NCBI GenBank assembly: GCA_030145205.1
Contig: JAQYVZ010000001.1
Location: 62,001 to 126,000, forward strand
Direction of reading: 5' to 3'
From: Desulfuromonadales bacterium
GTDB lineage: Bacteria > Desulfobacterota > Desulfuromonadia > Desulfuromonadales > BM103
Length of the DNA stretch: 64,000 nt
The notes beneath the pieces are model-generated. The model was given only the letters and a program-made list of their open reading frames with translations, did no database searches and was not told the origin of the DNA. Shown piece after piece: positions 25,000 to 33,980 of the stretch. The stretch's first letter is position 1. Each line of letters opens with the position of its first letter. The translations under genes and the position numbers were made by a program.

Positions 25000-27182
25000 C
25001 GTGATCTCCTGCGCCGTGAAACAGTTCGTCCGGAGCGATTCAGTCTTCTAGCCGGCTCACCGCCCTGCAGTTGGAATGTGATTTCCCGACGAGCAGTATC
25101 GACCTGCTGCACTTTGACGTCGACCTGGTCGCCAATTTCAAAGGCCCGCCGTTGCCGCATGCCGATCAACCTCTGCTGCTCAGCTTCGTATTGATAGAAA
25201 TCATCGTCGAGGCTGTTGACATGCACCAACCCCTCCACGAAAACCTCCTCCAACTCCACAAAGAACCCGAACGACTGAACCGACGTCACCAGGCCGTGAT
25301 GGATCTCACCAACTTTTTGCTCCATGAACTGGCATTTCTTCAGGTTCAGGATGTCGCGTTCCGCTTCCATAGCCCGGCGCTCTGACGCTGTCGCCAAGGT
25401 CGCCGCCTGATCGAGCGAGACCTTCGGCATCAACGGCTCTGCCTTCGTCAAACCAAGCTGGCGTTTCAGACTGCGATGAACCACCAGATCGGGGTAGCGT
25501 CTAATTGGCGAGGTGAAGTGGCAGTAACGGTCGGCAGCCAGACCGAAATGACCGATATTGTGCACAGTGTATACGGCCTGCGGAAGACTGCGCAACAGGA
25601 CATGATTAATCACCCGTTCCTCCGGTTGTCCGGCAACCCTGGCCAGCAAATCCTGCAGAAGAGCAGGCGTTACCCCGGCCTCGGGGATCGCGAGACCTTG
25701 ATTAAAATGTGCCAGGAAATCCTGAAACAGCCCCATTTTCTCATCCCCGGGACGGTCATGCACACGATAAATCAGAGGGACCTGATGCTGTTCGAGCCAA
25801 TCAGCAACGGCTTCGTTGGCCGCCAGCATCATCTCTTCGATCATCCGGTGCGCCAGGTTACGTTCGGCGCGAACCACATTTTCCGGTCGGCCGCGCAGAT
25901 CGAACAGGATTTCCGCCGTCGGCAGATCGAAATCGAGGCTGCCCCTGTCATGGCGGCGGGCCATACGCAATTCCGTCAGTTCAGCCAAGCCACGCAGATC
26001 GTCAAGATGCTCATTGTAACGGGCGCAACAATCTTCATCCCCGTCAACCAGCATAAGCTTGACCTCACTGTAGGTCAATCGGCTTCGACTGCGGATTACA
26101 GCGGCGTAAAACCGAGCGTCTGTGCGTTGCCCCCGAGCGTCGAAATCAACCTCCGCCACCTGGACCAGTCGATCTTCTTCCGGAACCAGGGAACAGATCC
26201 CGTTGCTGAGCACTTCCGGCAGCATCGGAATACAATCACCGGGAAAATAAACACTGTTGCCCCGCTCCAATGCGTCCCGATCGATAGCACTGCCGGGATG
26301 GACATAATGAGCAACATCGGCAATCGCGACCCACAGGCGAAAACCACCTGAGGGCAATCGTTCTATGGCGACGGCGTCATCAAAGTCCTTAGCGGTTTCA
26401 CCATCAATCGTGACAAACGGCAGGTCACGCAGATCCTGTCGACCAACCAGGTCTTTCTCGACGACCCGTAGTGGCACCCGCTCCGCTTCAGCCAGCGCCT
26501 CATTGGAAAAAGCAAAAGGCAGGTCAAAGGTTTCTGCGGCAACGCGGATCTCGACCGCCGGATCGTCTGCGTCGCCAAGTACGTCGATAATCCTGCCGGT
26601 GGCCGCGCTGTTCCGCCCTGGATAGCTTTCGATCTTCAGAACCACCATCTGCCCGGGAGCAGCACCGCCCTCCCCACCTGCGACAACAATGATATCCTCA
26701 TGCAGAGCCGGATCAACTGGCGTCACGTAACCGCCGCCATGAACTCGGTTGTACGTGCCAAGCAGAGTTGTATGACGACGTTCTGCGATTGATATGACGT
26801 GCCCTTCGGGCCGGCCGGTGCGTGGGTCCCGTGCCAGCTGAACGACCACCCGGTCGCCATTCATTGCCGGCCTCAGAAAACGTCGCGGTACAAAGATATC
26901 GTCACGGCCCTGTTCTCCGGCGACGAAACCGTAGCCATCCCGATGGACCGTCAGAACACCGGACGCCTGCCGCCCGCCATCGGGCAGGGCATAGCGCCCT
27001 CCTCGCACCCGCCGCAGACGTTTTTCGTGAGTCATGGCCTTAATCAGCTGCCCGACCTCGCGGCGCTCACCGGCACTCAGATCCAGAGCCACCTGAACCT
27101 CACGCAGGCTCAAGGGCCGCCCGGCCTCGCGTCGAAACAGGTCGAGGATGGTTTCTTCGGAAATCTCTATCCGACGGGTCAT
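24996..27182 (-). CDS. rnr: Ribonuclease R
   Basis: Processive 3'-5' exoribonuclease of the RNB/RNase II family, with 728 residues. An N-terminal winged-helix segment (1-65) leads into cold-shock domains. The catalytic RNB domain has IDGETAKDFDDAV, with aspartates 260, 266, 268 and 269 in the metal site. An S1 domain follows near 625-710, then a basic tail RRLNRSGRTVSRRRRSR. The helical N-terminus plus basic tail distinguish RNase R from RNase II. It heads rnr-ribF-aroE. A weak inverted repeat precedes it at about 27199-27230. Confidence 0.95.
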   Translation of the reverse strand: MTRRIEISEETILDLFRREAGRPLSLREVQVALDLSAGERREVGQLIKAMTHEKRLRRVRGGRYALPDGGRQASGVLTVHRDGYGFVAGEQGRDDIFVPRRFLRPAMNGDRVVVQLARDPRTGRPEGHVISIAERRHTTLLGTYNRVHGGGYVTPVDPALHEDIIVVAGGEGGAAPGQMVVLKIESYPGRNSAATGRIIDVLGDADDPAVEIRVAAETFDLPFAFSNEALAEAERVPLRVVEKDLVGRQDLRDLPFVTIDGETAKDFDDAVAIERLPSGGFRLWVAIADVAHYVHPGSAIDRDALERGNSVYFPGDCIPMLPEVLSNGICSLVPEEDRLVQVAEVDFDARGQRTDARFYAAVIRSRSRLTYSEVKLMLVDGDEDCCARYNEHLDDLRGLAELTELRMARRHDRGSLDFDLPTAEILFDLRGRPENVVRAERNLAHRMIEEMMLAANEAVADWLEQHQVPLIYRVHDRPGDEKMGLFQDFLAHFNQGLAIPEAGVTPALLQDLLARVAGQPEERVINHVLLRSLPQAVYTVHNIGHFGLAADRYCHFTSPIRRYPDLVVHRSLKRQLGLTKAEPLMPKVSLDQAATLATASERRAMEAERDILNLKKCQFMEQKVGEIHHGLVTSVQSFGFFVELEEVFVEGLVHVNSLDDDFYQYEAEQQRLIGMRQRRAFEIGDQVDVKVQQVDTARREITFQLQGGEPARRLNRSGRTVSRRRRSR

Positions 27183-27254
27183 GCACGCTCCAAACTGGCA
27201 ACGCCCCCAAACAAAAGTACGGAGGCGTTGAACAAAACAGACATCATGGACCTA

Positions 27255-28301
27255 TCAGGACTCGGCCGGTGTCGCCGGCGCGGCGCCACGGGCCCAGAGA
27301 TGCTGACCGAATTTGCGATAGCCGCGAACGTTGTACATCCGCATATCCTCCCCGGGGGACAATGCCATCACTTCCCCATTGAGCAGCGGCTGAAGGTACT
27401 TGGCCAGTACGGCGCCACCGCCACCAGTAATCACCATGGCGTCGATATCCCAATCATCAACCCAGAGGCGATCCACTTCGTTGGCAACTGTCGTGGCCAA
27501 CTGGCCGAACACCTGGTCGGTCAGAGACTTCAGGTCATAGACCTTACCACGGATCTTGATACTGCCCCGGTCTATCGCCTCATACAAACGATAAAGCTCG
27601 ACGTTGACGCCACTGTTTTCACGGAGCTTCGTGGAAATCACGTTGAATGCGCGGGCGATCCCGGAATCGGTGGTACGACTGCCCCGCTCCGAGTAGCGCA
27701 TTTTGTCTGAAATGGTGTAGTCGCTCGTGCGGAAGCCGACATCAATCAGCCCGATTTTTTCGCGAACCAGACGTTTGTCGCCCATTTCACCAAGATCGTT
27801 GAGCATCAGGTTGAACAGGGAGCCGAACGGCTGTGGAATCACGCGTACCTTGTTGATGCTGACCGATTTCTCATCGCGCCGACCATCAGCATCCACCAGG
27901 GTCACCTTGTGTTCACCGACCAGCAGCTTGGCCAACTCGTCCTTATGCTTGCGGTAGGAACCGATCGGCAGGCCGGTGACCAGATTAATCGGCACAAACC
28001 CCTTGACCATGCGGGCGGCGGCCGACAGGGCCAGCACCTTGGCAAATTTGCCGATGAACTGTTCCTGATCGAGCGTGAAGAAGCGTACGTTGCTCTGCCG
28101 CTCGGCCAGTTCACCGACAAAATAGGACTTGCCGTCCACCTCGACCTGCAAATGCTCGTCATCGTGATCAGGAGCAGCCAGCATCTCCTCACGAAACTGG
28201 ATATCCGTTGATTCGCCGAGGACTGATTTGAAAACCAGATCCTGCCCACCACCAGTTGCCTTGGTGAACCCAAAGCCTATGTCAATTCCAAGAATTTCCA
28301 C
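27255..28301 (-). CDS. ParM/StbA-like actin-family ATPase
   Basis: A 348-residue protein of the actin/Hsp70 fold. The phosphate-1 loop DIGFGFTK is at 7-14, a phosphate-2 element is KIGLIDVGFRTSDYTI, and the adenosine motif is MVITGGGGAVLAKYL. This pattern matches ParM/StbA and archaeal-type actins rather than MreB, FtsA or PilM. The start is GTG at 28301, set by AAGGAGG five bases upstream; earlier in-frame codons overlap the ribosome site. No ParR or centromere repeat is visible beside it, so a plasmid-partition role is not supported. A filament function in the cell is possible. Confidence 0.8.
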   Translation of the reverse strand: MEILGIDIGFGFTKATGGGQDLVFKSVLGESTDIQFREEMLAAPDHDDEHLQVEVDGKSYFVGELAERQSNVRFFTLDQEQFIGKFAKVLALSAAARMVKGFVPINLVTGLPIGSYRKHKDELAKLLVGEHKVTLVDADGRRDEKSVSINKVRVIPQPFGSLFNLMLNDLGEMGDKRLVREKIGLIDVGFRTSDYTISDKMRYSERGSRTTDSGIARAFNVISTKLRENSGVNVELYRLYEAIDRGSIKIRGKVYDLKSLTDQVFGQLATTVANEVDRLWVDDWDIDAMVITGGGGAVLAKYLQPLLNGEVMALSPGEDMRMYNVRGYRKFGQHLWARGAAPATPAES

Positions 28302-28492
28302 GCACGCCTCCTTCAGCCGGTCTACGGTCAATGAGCTGCCATCACGGCAACACGACCACGCTTCAGCTGTTAACTATAGGGAATCGCAGGAAACGATGCA
28401 AGGGTAATCAAAGGGTTCCGAGACAAAGCGAGACGTGTGGGCTCATCATCGACAAACCACAGGCGGAGACAATCGTCGTGGGTGGCCTGCGC

Positions 28493-29143
28493 TCAGTTGC
28501 CCTTGCGAATGAAAATTTCCCGCGCCAGATCTTCATCCACGGCAAATTCGGAGTTGCCGACCTTAAAGATATACGAAGGATACACACGGATCAGCAGCAG
28601 ATCACTGCCTGGCAGCACACCCATACTCATCAATTTCTGCATCTTGCGGACATCGGTGGCGGAAAGATAGGCAATCTCTCCCCCCTCTCCCGGCTTCAGT
28701 TCGGTCAGGGCCACAACACCGACATCTCCTGTGGCGCGCGCCTCTTCACAACAGGTTCCGGGCGGGATCGGGTTGCCATGTGGGCAGGTGGTCGGATGAT
28801 TGAGCAGGGTGCAGATCTTGGTATCGACACCGTGGCGCAGAAGATGTTCCAACTCGCAGGCCCGCTCGTTGCCGGAATCCCCCTTGATATCGAGGACATC
28901 CATCATCAAGCGCTCCGAAAGTCGATGCCGACGGACTGTCATACGGGCTTCGTCCCGGCCTTCCTTGCGCAAGTGAACCCGCTCACCGTGCACTTCAACA
29001 TAGGCCAGTCCCAGCAATTCGGCAAGGCCCTCATCCCCTTTGCGGATGCCAAGGTTTTCAAACAGCACAGCATTCTCGCCACGCTCTTCAGTGGCGATCC
29101 AGAGAACTTCGAGAATTTCTTCAGCGGCATCTGACACGCGCAT
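28493..29143 (-). CDS. DtxR/MntR-family metal-dependent regulator with FeoA-like domain
   Basis: A 216-residue regulator. A winged-helix N-terminus (about 1-65) precedes the dimerisation domain, with VRRHRLSERLMMDVL, CELEHLL and HPTTCPHGNPIP, all typical metal-site elements of DtxR/IdeR. The C-terminal 75 residues (GGEIAYLSATDVRKMQKLMSMG and on) form an SH3-like FeoA domain. It is the last gene of the fur-feoB operon, and no separate feoA gene is seen. AAGGAG precedes its ATG and overlaps the end of the small Cys-rich gene. It probably senses Fe(II) or Mn(II). Targets are not visible. Confidence 0.88.
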   Translation of the reverse strand: MRVSDAAEEILEVLWIATEERGENAVLFENLGIRKGDEGLAELLGLAYVEVHGERVHLRKEGRDEARMTVRRHRLSERLMMDVLDIKGDSGNERACELEHLLRHGVDTKICTLLNHPTTCPHGNPIPPGTCCEEARATGDVGVVALTELKPGEGGEIAYLSATDVRKMQKLMSMGVLPGSDLLLIRVYPSYIFKVGNSEFAVDEDLAREIFIRKGN

Positions 29144-29146
29144 CGG

Positions 29147-29320
29147 CTACTCCTTGCTCTTGTCTTTCTTCAAAATTTTATCAAGATATTCGGGAATCAG
29201 GGGATTTTCCTGTCCACAATACGGGCAATGAATTTTCCTGCATCCGCCGATACAGGCACCACAGGCCTGTTCGCGGATCATCTTCAAATCCAGTTCATGT
29301 TCACAAAAGGTGCATTTCAT
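29147..29320 (-). CDS. Small Cys-rich zinc-ribbon-like protein in the feo operon
   Basis: A 57-residue protein. It begins MKCTFCEHELDLKMIREQAC and has seven cysteines in CTFC (3-6), CGACIGGC (20-27) and CPYC (32-35), followed by a Lys-rich end. The arrangement suggests a zinc or iron-sulfur knuckle. Its ATG overlaps the feoB TGA (ATGA), and its stop lies three bases before the DtxR-like ATG, so it is translationally linked to both. Cys-rich small proteins such as FeoC and FeoB-associated proteins accompany feoB in other phyla; this one may act likewise, but it does not match FeoC by eye. Function is unknown. Confidence 0.8.
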   Translation of the reverse strand: MKCTFCEHELDLKMIREQACGACIGGCRKIHCPYCGQENPLIPEYLDKILKKDKSKE

Positions 29321-31269
29321 GCCAGGAATCCTGTGGCTAACAGAAACTTGTTCAACAGCCAGCCAACTGCGAAGGCCAAACCGGTCACCATGAAAAAGAT
29401 GTAGAGTGATACTTTCCAGCCGCGCTCTTTCTTCATAATTAGAAATTGTGCGACGCAGGGCACAAACAGGGTCAAAGTAACAGCGGCAACCGTCAACTGA
29501 ACCGGGTCAAGCACACCGTCTTTCTGCAGATCGTAAAGGCCGGCCGCGCCGAAGTCCCTCCGGAAAAAGCCGAGAATAAATGCGGCTGCAACATCTTTTG
29601 GCAGACCGAGAGCGCCCATTACCGGCTCCATAACCCGTACCAGCCACTCCAACGCACCGGTCAGCTTACCGGCCCAAAGCAGCACCGAGGCAATCATAAA
29701 CAGGGGAAAAATCTCGAGGAAATACCACTGCATCCGGGTCAGGGTTTTCACCAGCACATTACTGATCTGCGGCAGGCGCATCGGCGGCAACTCCATGTAG
29801 AACATGGGCCGCTCACCAGGCATCACCTGGGCGGCGAGAAAACCGACCAGAAGGAACACCAGAACCATACTGAGGATCCAGACCAGCAACGCACCCTGGA
29901 CTGTCGACAGCAGACCGAAAATCACACCCAATTGCGCACTGCAGGGAATCGCCAGAGACAGCAGCAGTGTTGCGATAATCCGCTCCCGCTTGGTCTCCAG
30001 GGTCCGTGTTACCACCGTCGCCATGGTATCGCAGCCGAAACCGAGGACCATCGGGATCACGGCCCTGCCGTTCAGACCGATCTTTTTGAACACCCGGTCG
30101 ACCAGCATAGCCAGTCGCGGGAAATAGCCGCTGTCCTCAATTGCGGCAAAAGCAATAAAGAAGGCCCCGACAATCGGCAGGACGATCGCAACTGCGTAGC
30201 GAACGCCGAGTGTAAACAGGCCATATTCGCCAACCAGCAACTCCTTCAGCCAGTACCAGGGGATGGTATTTTCCGCCAGAGCAATCGCCCATGGGGTGAG
30301 ACGCTCTTCAAACAACGCCCCTTCCAGGAAATCGACCAGGGTTCCCGCCCCAAAGCCGCCGACAAACTTATAGAGTCCGAAATAGAGGACAATCAGCACC
30401 AGCGGAATCCCAGTAATCGGGTTCATGGTCAACGCAGAGATCCGCTCGCCCAGCACCGGCTTCTGTCCACCATCATACTTCTGCACACCAGCAAGCAGTC
30501 CTTTGCAGATCCGCTTGCGTTCCAGACTGATACGCAGGTGCAGATCGACACGTCGTTCAAACACAATCGTGTTGGCGACCTCTTCGACCCGACTGAAATT
30601 TTCGGATTCCCGGTCACGTAGTCGCTCGACAATCTCCTCGTCACGCTGCAGAAGCAGTAACGCCAGTGCCTTTTGAGTGAGGATATAGTCACCTGCCATC
30701 AACTCGGTGATCCGTGAGACATCTTTCTCGAGATCTGTAGCATAGGCAAAGGTCGAGCGCTGTGGCTGATAATCACACAAAACCTGGCGCAGTTCTGCGA
30801 CACCCCGTTTCCTGCCAACCGCTCCGCCGACAACAGGGATCCCCAACTTTTCACTCAGCAGGTTGATATCGATCTGCAATCCGATACGCTCTGCTTCATC
30901 CATGATGTTAACCAGCAAAACCACCGGCAGACCCGCCTCAATCAATTGCAGTGTCATCGGCAACATACGCTCAAGGTTACGTGCATCAATGACATGCAGA
31001 ACCACGTGCGGGGCTTCCTCAAGCAGAATGCGCCGGGCAACACGCTCCTCCTCAGTAATCGAGAGCAGCGAGTACATACCGGGGGTATCCAAAACCTGGT
31101 AACGCGTTCCTTCAAGACTGCAGGAGCCGCGTGAAACCTCAACCGAGGTCCCCGGGTAATTGGAAACTGTCGTATAACTCCCCGTCAGGGTGTTGAATAC
31201 AACGCTCTTGCCGACATTCGGGTTGCCGACAAGAATAATTTTCTTTTCACTGGACGCACGAGCAGTCAT
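29317..31269 (-). CDS. feoB: Ferrous iron transporter FeoB
   Basis: GTP-gated Fe(II) importer of the inner membrane, with 650 residues. The N-terminal G domain has G1 GNPNVGKS at 15-22, the SNYPGT switch at 36-41, G3 DTPG at 61-64 and G4 NIMD at 121-124 (NKxD-type, with Ile in place of Lys). Gate regions include FGCDTMATVVTRTLETKRER and AIPCSAQLG, followed by VPCVAQFLIMKKERG. ATG at 31269 is used; the longer frame to 31344 would overlap fur. It follows fur and precedes the Cys-rich gene. Expression is probably repressed by Fur when iron is ample. Confidence 0.95.
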   Translation of the reverse strand: MTARASSEKKIILVGNPNVGKSVVFNTLTGSYTTVSNYPGTSVEVSRGSCSLEGTRYQVLDTPGMYSLLSITEEERVARRILLEEAPHVVLHVIDARNLERMLPMTLQLIEAGLPVVLLVNIMDEAERIGLQIDINLLSEKLGIPVVGGAVGRKRGVAELRQVLCDYQPQRSTFAYATDLEKDVSRITELMAGDYILTQKALALLLLQRDEEIVERLRDRESENFSRVEEVANTIVFERRVDLHLRISLERKRICKGLLAGVQKYDGGQKPVLGERISALTMNPITGIPLVLIVLYFGLYKFVGGFGAGTLVDFLEGALFEERLTPWAIALAENTIPWYWLKELLVGEYGLFTLGVRYAVAIVLPIVGAFFIAFAAIEDSGYFPRLAMLVDRVFKKIGLNGRAVIPMVLGFGCDTMATVVTRTLETKRERIIATLLLSLAIPCSAQLGVIFGLLSTVQGALLVWILSMVLVFLLVGFLAAQVMPGERPMFYMELPPMRLPQISNVLVKTLTRMQWYFLEIFPLFMIASVLLWAGKLTGALEWLVRVMEPVMGALGLPKDVAAAFILGFFRRDFGAAGLYDLQKDGVLDPVQLTVAAVTLTLFVPCVAQFLIMKKERGWKVSLYIFFMVTGLAFAVGWLLNKFLLATGFLA

Positions 31270-31319
31270 GAAAACGTTATCAACCTTTATGCGATAGGGT
31301 CTGGATAAAACGAAACAGG

Positions 31320-31757
31320 TCAGGATGCCTGGCAGTCGCGACAACGACCAAACAGATTCAACCGGTGACGCTCAATAATAAAACCATGCGCAGCAGCCAC
31401 CTTCTCTTGCAGATGTTCAATTTCAGGGTCTTCAAATTCAACAATTTTGCCGCAGCAGGTGCAAATCAGATGATCGTGATGTTCATCGACCGTTGTCGAT
31501 TCATAACGGGTCTGGCCATCGCCGAACTGCCGCTGTTCGGCGATACCGCACTCCGCAAACAGTTTCAGAGTACGATAAACCGTAGCATAACCGATGCGTG
31601 GATTGTTGCTGCGCACGCGCATGTAGAGGTCTTCTGCTGACAGATGTGCCCCGTCCCGCAGAAATTCATCCAAGATCTCTTCACGCTGGCGCGTCGACTT
31701 TAAGCCCTTTTCGACCAGAAAGGAGCGAAAGTCGTCTTTTATTTTGCTCTTATCCAC
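31320..31757 (-). CDS. fur: Ferric uptake regulator Fur
   Basis: Iron-responsive repressor of 145 residues. The winged-helix domain includes GYATVYRTLKLF at 56-67. The metal-binding part has HHDH at 93-96, and two CxxC pairs, C99-C102 and C139-C142, form the structural zinc site. The start is GTG at 31757 (MDKSKIKDD). It heads the operon with feoB, the Cys-rich gene and the dtxR-like gene. A Fur-box-like site overlaps its own promoter, which indicates autoregulation. Confidence 0.94.
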   Translation of the reverse strand: MDKSKIKDDFRSFLVEKGLKSTRQREEILDEFLRDGAHLSAEDLYMRVRSNNPRIGYATVYRTLKLFAECGIAEQRQFGDGQTRYESTTVDEHHDHLICTCCGKIVEFEDPEIEHLQEKVAAAHGFIIERHRLNLFGRCRDCQAS

Positions 31758-31774
31758 CTGTCATCCGCCCCAAA

Positions 31775-31801
31775 TGAAAATGAGTCTCAATTTAATTCTC
31801 A
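31775..31801 (-). promoter_or_regulatory. Fur box over the fur-feoB promoter
   Basis: On the minus strand TGAGACTCATTTTCA (31775-31789) matches the 7-1-7 Fur consensus TGATAATCATTATCA at 12 of 15 positions. A second, weaker copy TGAGAATTAAATTGA (31787-31801) overlaps it. Both cover the -10 and start region, so Fur with iron would block transcription. Confidence 0.7.
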
Positions 31802-31817
31802 AAAAGACAGATGTCAA
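31789..31817 (-). promoter_or_regulatory. Promoter of the fur-feoB operon
   Basis: On the minus strand TTGACA (31812-31817) and TAAATT (31789-31794) are separated by 17 bases, a consensus -35 with a four-of-six -10. Transcription would start near 31782, about 25 bases ahead of the fur GTG. The Fur-box-like site overlaps the -10. Confidence 0.75.
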
Positions 31818-31911
31818 GCAAATTAGTCCTAGTGTGTTGAGTTGGCTAACTCGGGGAGAAAAAATGCAGGCAGGTCATTCATCGCTCATTGCTAAGCATT
31901 CAAGCAAAGCT

Positions 31912-32652
31912 TCAAGCCGGGAACCATTGGTACAGGTACATGGTCAAAACCCCCATGTAGTTGAACATCAACATCAGGCCGACAACAATCAGCAAGACAC
32001 CGGTGCCAATCTCGATCATCCGGATATGTTTGCGGAAGCGATTGAACATCACCAGAAACTGTGAAAACAACAAGCCTGAAATTAAGAAAGGGATACCAAG
32101 GCCGATCGAATAGACCGACAAAAGGCCAACACCACGACCAACTTCACCGGACGAAGCAGCGACCATGAGGATAGAGGCCAGAATCGGACCGATACAGGGC
32201 GTCCAACCGGCGGCAAAAGCCAAGCCAACGATAAAAGTACCAATAAAGCCGCTGGGTTTGCGCTGCAGGTGAACCCGCTTTTCCCCCAACAGGATGCCAA
32301 AATGGAACAGGCCAGTCATATGGATACCGAACAGAATAATCAGCAGACCGCCAATCCGCTCAACCCAGATCAAACCTTCGCGCATATGCAGTTGAAACTT
32401 GGACGAAGCAATCCCGGCAATCGCACCCAAAGCAACAAAAACCACGGAGAAACCGAGGATAAAAACGAGCGTGTGAAACAACACCGTCAGCCTGACCTTG
32501 GCGCTGGGGTGGGATTCCTGCAACTGCCCAAATGACAGGCCGGTAATATAGGTCAGGTAAGACGGTATCAGCGGAAGCACACAAGGGGAGAAGAACGAAA
32601 GCAGTCCCGCCGTCAAAGCGATCCAGTATGTCACCTCAGCCCCGTTTGCCAT
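31912..32652 (-). CDS. ccdA: CcdA, thiol-disulfide transfer membrane protein
   Basis: Six-helix membrane protein of 246 residues that passes electrons from cytoplasmic thioredoxin to periplasmic thiol-reducing proteins for cytochrome c maturation. The two redox cysteines are C24 in FFSPCVLPLIPSYL and C153 in GWTPCIGPILAS, each next to prolines as in CcdA/DsbD. Its ATG overlaps the TlpA-like stop (TAATG), so the pair is translated together. In an organism rich in c-type cytochromes this pair probably keeps haem-binding cysteines reduced. Confidence 0.92.
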   Translation of the reverse strand: MANGAEVTYWIALTAGLLSFFSPCVLPLIPSYLTYITGLSFGQLQESHPSAKVRLTVLFHTLVFILGFSVVFVALGAIAGIASSKFQLHMREGLIWVERIGGLLIILFGIHMTGLFHFGILLGEKRVHLQRKPSGFIGTFIVGLAFAAGWTPCIGPILASILMVAASSGEVGRGVGLLSVYSIGLGIPFLISGLLFSQFLVMFNRFRKHIRMIEIGTGVLLIVVGLMLMFNYMGVLTMYLYQWFPA

Positions 32653-33194
32653 TACGCCGGTCCTTTCAGCAACAGTTTAAAATATTCTACCGCGTCCGAA
32701 TGCGCCCAATCAATAGCACCAATCACTCGATCGTCAATCGTGCCGTCTTTACGAATGACAAAAGTCTCCGGAAACTTGTAAACCCCGTAGAGTTTCTGGA
32801 CACTAGCCTTGTCATCAAACAGGATCGGGAAGCTGTGCGGATTCTCCTTCAGAAAAGGAATAACCGTTTGCGGCCCATTCGGTTCAATGTTCACGGCCAA
32901 CAGAGCAAGACCTTCATCCTTCAGCATGCGGTACAGCTTCTCCATGGACGGCATCTCTGCCTTGCATGGAGGGCACCAGGTCGCCCAAAAATTCAGTAAC
33001 ACCACCTTGCCACGATAATCAGACAACGAAACGGACACACCGGACAGATCCCGTAAGGTGAAATCAGGAGCAACCGCATCCAGCTCAACCGAAGCGGCCG
33101 GAGCCGTCTGAGACGGGGAATCACAACCCGGCAAGCAGCTAACACTAAACGCCAGCAATAGCAAGAGCACATATTGATACAAGAATTTTGACAT
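32652..33194 (-). CDS. TlpA/ResA-like thioredoxin lipoprotein
   Basis: Membrane-tethered periplasmic thioredoxin of 180 residues. A signal peptide with lipobox LPGC (Cys24) is followed by a thioredoxin fold with the active site WCPPC at 73-77 and the cis-Pro loop near FPETFV. KVVLLNFWATWC is typical of ResA/TlpA/CcmG. The frame is open upstream to 33614 without a plausible start; ATG at 33194 is chosen because it begins a proper signal peptide and has AAGG 13 bases upstream. Its partner is CcdA. Confidence 0.9.
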   Translation of the reverse strand: MSKFLYQYVLLLLLAFSVSCLPGCDSPSQTAPAASVELDAVAPDFTLRDLSGVSVSLSDYRGKVVLLNFWATWCPPCKAEMPSMEKLYRMLKDEGLALLAVNIEPNGPQTVIPFLKENPHSFPILFDDKASVQKLYGVYKFPETFVIRKDGTIDDRVIGAIDWAHSDAVEYFKLLLKGPA

Positions 33195-33312
33195 AAACAA
33201 TGAAACCTTCAAGCACATAAAGGAAATATTCGAAAAAGTAGATGCTCTATTAACTTTTAACCCTCTGCTATACAAAAAGTCAACTAACGTCCGCCGAGAC
33301 TCCACGAGTCCG

Positions 33313-33804
33313 CTAAACCTCCTGTGTGGGCGGCCCTTCCTCAGCATCGACAAAACCCTGGCCACGAGCAACACGGAACACACACTGAAAATGCGCCAGC
33401 GACACGTCATCTTCATCATAAAGGTCAGCGCAGCCATCAAATGACCTCCCGACAGGGCCTGACACCCGGGCTCGAGCGCGAACCAACCCGGCGTGCGCCG
33501 GAGCATGAAACGCCATCTCCAGGTGCGTGGTGGCGAAGCGGGTTCCTTCAGGTAACAGGCTTTTGATCGCCATGGCAACCGCGGTATCCGCCAGGGAAAC
33601 CAGAACCCCGCCATGCATCATACCGCCACCGTTGGCATGCATGACCCGGAAAGGCACGGACAGGACAGCTTCACCTTCGGCCGCGTGCTCGATTGTAAAA
33701 TCAAGCAGATCCTCAAAGGGTGCGGTTTCAATCCATTTTGTCAACGTGAACTGGCTGGTTCCGGCCTGTTTCTCAGTATCCCTGGAGACGAATAACTGTG
33801 CCAT
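33313..33804 (-). CDS. PaaI-type hotdog thioesterase
   Basis: A 163-residue acyl-CoA thioesterase of the hotdog fold. The active-site loop reads NGGGMMHGGVLVSLADTAV (58-76), with HGG at 64-66 and Asp73. The closing strand lies near residues 105-145. ATG at 33804 is fixed by AAAGGAG six bases upstream; the longer frame to 33963 starts in the adjacent regulatory region. It probably hydrolyses medium or aromatic acyl-CoA. It is transcribed away from the AEC transporter gene. Confidence 0.88.
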   Translation of the reverse strand: MAQLFVSRDTEKQAGTSQFTLTKWIETAPFEDLLDFTIEHAAEGEAVLSVPFRVMHANGGGMMHGGVLVSLADTAVAMAIKSLLPEGTRFATTHLEMAFHAPAHAGLVRARARVSGPVGRSFDGCADLYDEDDVSLAHFQCVFRVARGQGFVDAEEGPPTQEV

Positions 33805-33980
33805 CCTGCTCTCCTTTACCCGTAGCATCCTGATGTAATTATCAACTGGATAGTGCCTCTTTTTGTTGCGCGTGTCGACGAAAAGCTCTATGGTCGCCCA
33901 CTTTTTGAATGCGGTTCCGGCATAAACAGTTGAACCCTGCCTGACAGTCAAGTATTGTGGCATTTTTCAGGGGATTGACC

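Noticed and set aside
27199-27230. Inverted repeat CAACGCC/GGCGTTG before rnr
   Set aside because: No T run follows on either strand, and the loop is long, so neither a terminator nor a defined operator is supported.
26799-27710. Open frame of 303 residues on the plus strand
   Set aside because: It spans the ends of both rnr and the ParM-like gene in antisense and has no recognisable domain.
29446-30621. Open frame of 391 residues on the plus strand
   Set aside because: It is antisense to feoB, whose GTPase and gate motifs are intact; the translation is low complexity and has no family motif.
33195-33614. Long N-terminal extension of the TlpA-like frame
   Set aside because: It overlaps the thioesterase gene on the same strand and lacks a start; the signal peptide begins at 33194.
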